Shown here: one piece after another, positions 59,519 to 64,000 of the stretch | Layout: every line of letters starts with the position of its first letter | How positions within the stretch are numbered: position 1 is the stretch's first letter | NCBI RefSeq assembly: GCF_008312835.1 | Contig: NZ_VSKS01000007.1 | Span: 286,583 to 350,582, forward strand | Reading direction: 5' to 3' | From: Streptomyces marokkonensis | GTDB lineage: Bacteria; Actinomycetota; Actinomycetes; Streptomycetales; Streptomycetaceae | Length of the DNA: 64,000 nt | Notes under the pieces: model-generated | Told to the model about the DNA's origin: nothing | Seen by the model: only the letters and a program-made list of their open reading frames with translations | Databases searched by the model: none | Position numbers and translations under genes: made by a program

Positions 59519-60394
59519 ATGGACACAGACAAGCACCCCCTGGCCGAGAATGCGCTGGGAGGCTTTCTGCGCGCACGACGCGCTCAACTGCGTCCCGAGG
59601 ACGCCGGACTTCCCACATCCGGCCGCCGCAGGGTGCCCGGTCTGCGCCGCGAAGAAGTCGCCACCCTGGCCGGTGTGAGCACCGACTACTACATGCGCCT
59701 GGAACAGGGCCGCGAACGGCATCCCTCGCGCCAGGTGCTAGAGGCCGTGGCCAGGGCCCTGCGCCTTGAAGAGGACGCCGTGGCACACCTGTACCGCGTG
59801 GCCACCCCCACTACGCGCCGCACACGTCGCGCGCCCCGCATCGAACGGGTCGGCCCGCACCTGCGGCAGCTCCTGGACACCTGCAGCGATACGCCCGCCT
59901 TCGTCCTGGGCAACTCCATGGACATCCTGGCCGGCAACCAGCTCGCAGCCGCCTTGTTCGCCGGCTTCCGGTCCTGCGACAACCTGTTGCGCATGACGTT
60001 CCTGGACCCGGCCGCGCACGCCTTCCACCGCGACTGGGACCGTGCCGCCGCATCATGTGTGGCCGCCCTGCGGCGGGCAGCGGGCATCGATCCCGACGAC
60101 CCGCGGCTCATCGAGATCGTCGGCGAACTGTCAATGAAGAGCGCCGACTTCCGTGCACTGTGGGCCCGCCACGATGTGCGGGGCAAGACCCGCGAGGCCA
60201 AGCTCTTCCACCACCCCGAGGTCGGCGACCTGGAGCTGCACTACGAAGCCTTCACCGTCAACAGCGCCCCCGGCCAGCAAGTCATCGTCTATCAAGCCGA
60301 GGCCGGCAGTACCTCCGCCGACGCGCTGGCACTGCTCGGCTCCCTGACCGCGCTGCCGACTCCACAGCGTGCCCTGTTCGCTGGCCCGGACTGA
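59519..60394 (+). CDS. MmyB-type XRE regulator 1
   Basis: A 291-residue regulator: XRE HTH at ~25-75 (RRRVPGLRREEVATLAGVST, DYYMRLEQGRERHPSRQVLE) and a C-terminal MmyB-like ligand-binding domain (~105-270; TPAFVLGNSMDILAGNQLAA, TREAKLFHHPEVGDLELHYE). MmyB-like domains bind fatty acids in characterised members. ATG 59519. It is divergent from the SDR and is the first of three paralogues. Confidence 0.9.
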   Translation: MDTDKHPLAENALGGFLRARRAQLRPEDAGLPTSGRRRVPGLRREEVATLAGVSTDYYMRLEQGRERHPSRQVLEAVARALRLEEDAVAHLYRVATPTTRRTRRAPRIERVGPHLRQLLDTCSDTPAFVLGNSMDILAGNQLAAALFAGFRSCDNLLRMTFLDPAAHAFHRDWDRAAASCVAALRRAAGIDPDDPRLIEIVGELSMKSADFRALWARHDVRGKTREAKLFHHPEVGDLELHYEAFTVNSAPGQQVIVYQAEAGSTSADALALLGSLTALPTPQRALFAGPD

Positions 60395-60710
60395 GAACGC
60401 CACCCGGAGGCAAAGCTGCGCAGGACGCCCGCACCACCGACCTGCCGCGGTACGGCGGCCGCCGTGTCCGTAAGCTCCGCACAGCTCGCCCATCCGCCTC
60501 AAAGAGTGAGGCATATCGAAACCGCGTCGGTTCTGTAGATATGAGTCGTCGAACGGCTCCGTGTCGTCCTTGCTCCGCTGCGTCCGCGTGCCGTCGAGGA
60601 AAGGAAGCAGCGTCCGCTCAACCGCCGCGAGGCCGGTCCATCGTTTCCTGGGTGTATTACGGCTACCCTTGCGCCTTCCCGCGCTCGCGGGCGTCGCGGA
60701 GAATAGCGGT
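60395..60710. other. Gap between MmyB genes 1 and 2
   Basis: No gene. AACCG-CGT-CGGTT (60520-60532) is a perfect short inverted repeat, and CTCAAAGAGTGAG lies just before it; either could be an operator for the second regulator. Confidence 0.35.
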
Positions 60711-61610
60711 ATGAACCAGATCGTGGAGCTGGGAGAGTTTCTCCGTTCGTGCCGGGGCCGGCGCGATCCCGCAGACGCGGGAATGCCCACGACCGCTCGG
60801 CGTCGCGTCCCGGGCCTGCGCCGTGAGGAGCTCGCCCAGCTGGCAGGCGTCAGCGTCGACTACTACACGCGCCTGGAACAGGGGCGTAGCCGTACCGCCT
60901 CGCCGGAGATCCTTCAGTCTCTGGCGACAGCGTTGCGTCTCGACGACACCGAGCGCGCGCACTTGTTCGATCTCGCGAACCGGCGCCCCGTCCAGCGCCG
61001 ACGGTCCGTGCCCTCCCCGGCCGAGCAGGTCACCCCAGCCGTCCACCAGCTCCTGGGCACCCTGGACGCCGCCTACTGTCCCGCATTCGTCCTGGGGCGG
61101 CGCACCGACGTGGTGGCTTCCAACCCACTCGCTCGTGCACTGATCGCCGACTTCGACGCCATGCCCGCGAACGAGCGCAACCAGAACCGGTTCGTCTTCC
61201 TCGATACGGCCGCCCGCGAGCTGTACGCGGATTGGGAGAGCGTCGCCGCAGACACCGCCGCCATGCTGCGTATGGACGCCGGACGCCACCCCGAGGACCC
61301 GCAGCTGGGCGAACTGGTCGGCGAACTCGCGGCGCGCAGCGAGCACTTCCGCGCGTGCTGGGCTGAGCGCAGGGTTCACGAGCGAACCGAGGGGACCAAG
61401 AGCTACCACCACCCCGCCGTCGGGGAACTCACGGTCACCTACCAGGCTCTCGCCCTCCCCGGCGACAGCAACCAGACCCTGTTCATCTACAGCACCGAGC
61501 CCGGCTCCTCCTCCGAAACCGCCCTGCGGCTGCTGGCGACATGGTCGACCGGACTTCTCGAAGAGCAGGCCCGCACCGCCGCACCGAACGAACCGGACAC
61601 CACGGCCTGA
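60711..61610 (+). CDS. MmyB-type XRE regulator 2
   Basis: A 299-residue paralogue. HTH at ~20-70 (RRRVPGLRREELAQLAGVSV, DYYTRLEQGRSRTASPEILQ) and MmyB-like domain (CPAFVLGRRTDVVASNPLAR; GTKSYHHPAVGELTVTYQAL). It diverges more from the other two in the ligand domain, suggesting a different effector. ATG 60711. No target gene is adjacent other than the two paralogues. Confidence 0.9.
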   Translation: MNQIVELGEFLRSCRGRRDPADAGMPTTARRRVPGLRREELAQLAGVSVDYYTRLEQGRSRTASPEILQSLATALRLDDTERAHLFDLANRRPVQRRRSVPSPAEQVTPAVHQLLGTLDAAYCPAFVLGRRTDVVASNPLARALIADFDAMPANERNQNRFVFLDTAARELYADWESVAADTAAMLRMDAGRHPEDPQLGELVGELAARSEHFRACWAERRVHERTEGTKSYHHPAVGELTVTYQALALPGDSNQTLFIYSTEPGSSSETALRLLATWSTGLLEEQARTAAPNEPDTTA

Positions 61611-61662
61611 CCCCCCGGTTCATGGCCCGCCGCAGCCGAAACAGGAAGGCTAGCCTGAGGAC

Positions 61663-62541
61663 ATGAGTGACAGCACTCCCTTGGGAGAGTTCCTCAGAGC
61701 ACGGCGCGAAGCCCTCAAGCCGCACGACGTGGGCCTGCCCGAGCACGGCCGCAGGCGGGTGCCCGGGCTGCGCCGTGAGGAGGTCGCGATGCTCGCTGGT
61801 GTGAGCTCCGACTACTACATGCGCTTGGAGCAGGGGCGCGAGTCCAGCCCCTCACCCCAGGTCATCCACGCCATCGCGGACGCCCTCCACCTTGATGACG
61901 AAGCCGCCGACCACCTGCGCAGACTCACCAAAGCACCCCAGGAACACCGCACCCTTCCGCCAGGCCACGACAAGGTCAACACACAGCTGCTGCAACTGCT
62001 CGACAGCTGGCCCGACACCCCTGCCTTCGTGGTGGGCCCGGCGCTGGACATCCTGGCGCACAATGCCCTTGCGGCCGCACTGCACAGCGGCTTTCAGCGG
62101 TTCGACAACCTGGCTCGCATGATCTTCGTCGACTCGGCGGGCCGCGACTTCTACCAGGACTGGGACAAGGCCGCCCGGTCATGCGTTGCCGAAATCCGCG
62201 CCGCCTACGGACACGACCCGACTTCTCCACGGATCATCGAAGTCGTAAGAACTCTTTCCGTGAAAAGCCCGGAATTCACCAAGATGTGGGCGCGGCACCA
62301 TGTGAAGGGTAAGACCAGGCAGACGAAGAACCTCAAACATGCCCAGGTAGGCGACCTGCAGATCCAGTTCTCCGCCTTCACCGTCAATGAAGCCCCTCAT
62401 CAGCAGCTGGTCGTCTATCAGGCTGAACCCGCCAGTCCCACTGCGGCCGCATTCGCCGAACTCCGCTCACGGTCCGACAACCACCAGGGCAAGCAGGAGC
62501 AGCCCGAAGCTGAGTGGATCACCGACCCGCACATTCTCTGA
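61663..62541 (+). CDS. MmyB-type XRE regulator 3
   Basis: A 292-residue paralogue. HTH at ~18-70 (RRRVPGLRREEVAMLAGVSS, DYYMRLEQGRESSPSPQVIH) and MmyB-like domain (TPAFVVGPALDILAHNALAA; GKTRQTKNLKHAQVGDLQIQ). Closer to regulator 1 than to regulator 2. ATG 61663, 52 bp after regulator 2, so the two may be co-transcribed. The amidohydrolase downstream could be its target. Confidence 0.9.
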   Translation: MSDSTPLGEFLRARREALKPHDVGLPEHGRRRVPGLRREEVAMLAGVSSDYYMRLEQGRESSPSPQVIHAIADALHLDDEAADHLRRLTKAPQEHRTLPPGHDKVNTQLLQLLDSWPDTPAFVVGPALDILAHNALAAALHSGFQRFDNLARMIFVDSAGRDFYQDWDKAARSCVAEIRAAYGHDPTSPRIIEVVRTLSVKSPEFTKMWARHHVKGKTRQTKNLKHAQVGDLQIQFSAFTVNEAPHQQLVVYQAEPASPTAAAFAELRSRSDNHQGKQEQPEAEWITDPHIL

Positions 62542-62902
62542 AACTGCGGCCTCGGCAACCCGCACGCCTCAGGAGACCAGCGGTGATCACCGTAAGCCTC
62601 CTCGGGGATCTGCCGTCCGGACGCATGCCCTCCGGCGCGGATCAGCCGCTCGGTGCGAAGGTCGCGCTGCCAGCCCGCCGTCAGGACCGCATCGACGCGG
62701 TAGCGCATTGCATCAGGGAGGCCTGCAACAGCACCGTCCGAGTACCCCCGCCCGGGGTCACCGCCGCCCGGAGCGAGGGTGACAGTGGGTGTGGCGCACC
62801 TGGGGAAACGGCGGCCTGGTTGCCCCGGCGAGACCGGTCGACGCTGGTGTCCACAAGCCGGTGAGCAGAACGCCCACCGCACCTCTGCGAGGAGAACCTC
62901 CC
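62542..62902. other. Intergenic region before amidohydrolase
   Basis: No gene on either strand can be supported. A minus-strand stretch near 62600-62710 (MRYRVDAVLTAGWQRDLRTE) looks protein-like but has no family or complete frame. GAGGAGAA at 62889 is the ribosome site of the amidohydrolase. Confidence 0.35.
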
Positions 62903-64000
62903 ATGAACGTCAATGACACCACCAGCGCCGCCGTACTCGACCAGCTCCAGCGCCAGTCCGCCGACCCGCAGCGCCGCATCCTGTTCACCGGCGCGACCAT
63001 CGTCACGATGGACCCGGACCTCGGCGTCATCGACCGCGGCGACCTGCTCGTCGAGGGCGACACCGTCACCGCCGTCGGCCGCGACCTCGGCACAGATGGC
63101 GCAGTGGTCGTCGACGCCACCGGCACGATCCTCACTCCCGGCTTCGTGGACACCCACCGGCACGCCTGGGAGGCCCAGCTGCGCCGGATCATGCCCGACG
63201 TCGACGACCTCGGTGGCTACGTCATGGCCACGCTGGCCGGCTACGCCACGGTCTACCGGCCCGAGGACATGTACATCGGCACCAGGCTGGCCGCCCTGAC
63301 CGCGATCGACAGCGGCATCACGACCATGCTCGACTTCTCCCACAACTCCCGCACCCGCGAGCACTCGGACGCCGCGATCGAGGCCCTCGTAGACACCGGC
63401 ATCCGGGGCGTACACGCCTCCATGGGCCCGCACTTCGGCGAGTGGGATCGCCAGTGGCCCGGCGACCTGACCCGTATCAAGGACCAGTACTTCAGCAGCG
63501 ACGACCAGCTGCTCACGCTGCGCCTGGCGACCCTCGCCACCGACGAGATCGCCGGACCGGCACTCGCCTACGGACCCGAACTGGCTCTCGTGAGCGCAGA
63601 GTTGGGCATCGGCGTGAGCGTGGACGCGGTCTTCGGTACCTCTTCCTCCGAGGCGGTCCTGCGGTGGGCCAAGGACGGCATTCTCAGTCCCGACGTCACC
63701 CTCATCCATGCCACGGGGCTGACCTCCGAGGCGTGGAAGGCGATGGGGGAGACCGGCACCACCGTGGCGCTCGCCCCCACGTCCGACGCGCAGATCGGCC
63801 TGGAGACCGCGGTCCCCGCCGTCGACGAGGCACTGTCCGTCGGTATCCGCCCGGGGCTGAGCATCGACGTCGAAGTCGCCTTGGCCAGCGACATGTTCAC
63901 GCAGATGCGGGCGCTGCACGCCATCCAGCGGATGCGCGCGGTCAACGCCGTCCACGGCACCGACCAGCAGCCCTCCCGCATCACCACCCACGACGTCCTG
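62903..64000 (+). CDS. Amidohydrolase (TrzN/deaminase type), 3' truncated
   Basis: At least 366 codons; the end is beyond the window. The first metal-binding motif is DTHRHAW (about residue 85) after the family's GTILTPGFV; the later metal His is in LIHATGL (about residue 270), and a conserved Asp in SIDVEVALASDMF near the cut. This is the cytosine/8-oxoguanine deaminase and TrzN-like subgroup that hydrolyses C-N bonds of heterocycles or related amines. There is no signal peptide. It follows the MmyB regulators in the same direction. Confidence 0.88.
   Translation, partial: MNVNDTTSAAVLDQLQRQSADPQRRILFTGATIVTMDPDLGVIDRGDLLVEGDTVTAVGRDLGTDGAVVVDATGTILTPGFVDTHRHAWEAQLRRIMPDVDDLGGYVMATLAGYATVYRPEDMYIGTRLAALTAIDSGITTMLDFSHNSRTREHSDAAIEALVDTGIRGVHASMGPHFGEWDRQWPGDLTRIKDQYFSSDDQLLTLRLATLATDEIAGPALAYGPELALVSAELGIGVSVDAVFGTSSSEAVLRWAKDGILSPDVTLIHATGLTSEAWKAMGETGTTVALAPTSDAQIGLETAVPAVDEALSVGIRPGLSIDVEVALASDMFTQMRALHAIQRMRAVNAVHGTDQQPSRITTHDVL

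Noticed and set aside
1-64000. CRISPR arrays, tRNA, rRNA, integrase/attachment sites
   Set aside because: No regularly spaced repeats, cloverleaf-like or rRNA-like sequence, and no integrase gene were seen by eye; a tRNAscan or Infernal run would be decisive.

Overview
High G+C sequence with strong GC bias at third codon positions, GTG/TTG starts, TTA-rare codon usage and typical actinomycete families (DUF5685, MmyB-type regulators, mycothiol-dependent maleylpyruvate isomerase fold, SCO0607-like lipoprotein, streptogrisin-like protein, SpoIIE phosphatase). It most likely comes from a Streptomyces chromosome. The many short operons, TetR/ArsR/AraC/LacI regulators, gene remnants and two peptide natural-product loci suggest an accessory (arm-like) region; that placement is inference. 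I saw no rRNA, tRNA or CRISPR array.

Layout. 1-3.4 kb: sulfur/rhodanese-type locus (MFS, internally deleted MBL-rhodanese gene, ArsR-rhodanese regulator, second MFS). 4-14.4 kb: secreted lysyl-oxidase-like protein and PAF-acetylhydrolase-like esterase (each with a bldA-type TTA codon in the signal peptide), GNAT, mycothiol-dependent enzyme, CGNR regulator/MBL pair, dienelactone hydrolase/ArsR pair, DUF5685 protein with a Cys-rich tail. 14.6-15.5 kb: an alpha/beta hydrolase behind a 17-codon leader ORF and two mutually exclusive hairpins, which look like a translational attenuator. 15.6-19.9 kb: remnants (DUF4383, IS5-type transposase, surface protein) between a CBS-BON protein, a glycerophosphodiesterase and a Ser/Cys-repeat membrane protein. 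20-27 kb: 2'-5' RNA ligase-like protein, two TetR circuits with very clear operators (DUF2867; deiodinase-like thioredoxin-fold protein).

28.0-32.2 kb is the most notable block: a 61-residue precursor with six Cys in its C-terminal 35 residues, followed by a translationally coupled MauE - S26 signal peptidase - thioredoxin-like (CLAC) - ABC exporter operon. A membrane-anchored HTH/ricin-like protein is divergent across a palindrome array. This reads as a dedicated pathway that oxidatively folds, cleaves and exports a disulfide-rich peptide, without any lanthionine enzyme.

32.8-45.5 kb: flavodoxin-fold oxidoreductase/AraC pair, solute-binding lipoprotein, multidomain SpoIIE phosphatase, and a sugar ABC operon with LacI and a divergent GH32 enzyme (probably fructoside use). 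46-51.3 kb: DUF1348/TetR pair, SCO0607-like lipoprotein (a decayed partial copy lies at 26.8 kb), lytic transglycosylase-like protein, a streptogrisin-like protein whose catalytic His and Ser are both replaced, and a haloacetate-dehalogenase-like hydrolase. 52.3-57.2 kb: a minimal class I lanthipeptide locus (LanA, LanB, LanC) without transporter or leader protease in view. 57.6-64 kb: small proteins, an SDR with a divergent MmyB-type regulator, two more MmyB paralogues in tandem, and a 3'-truncated amidohydrolase.
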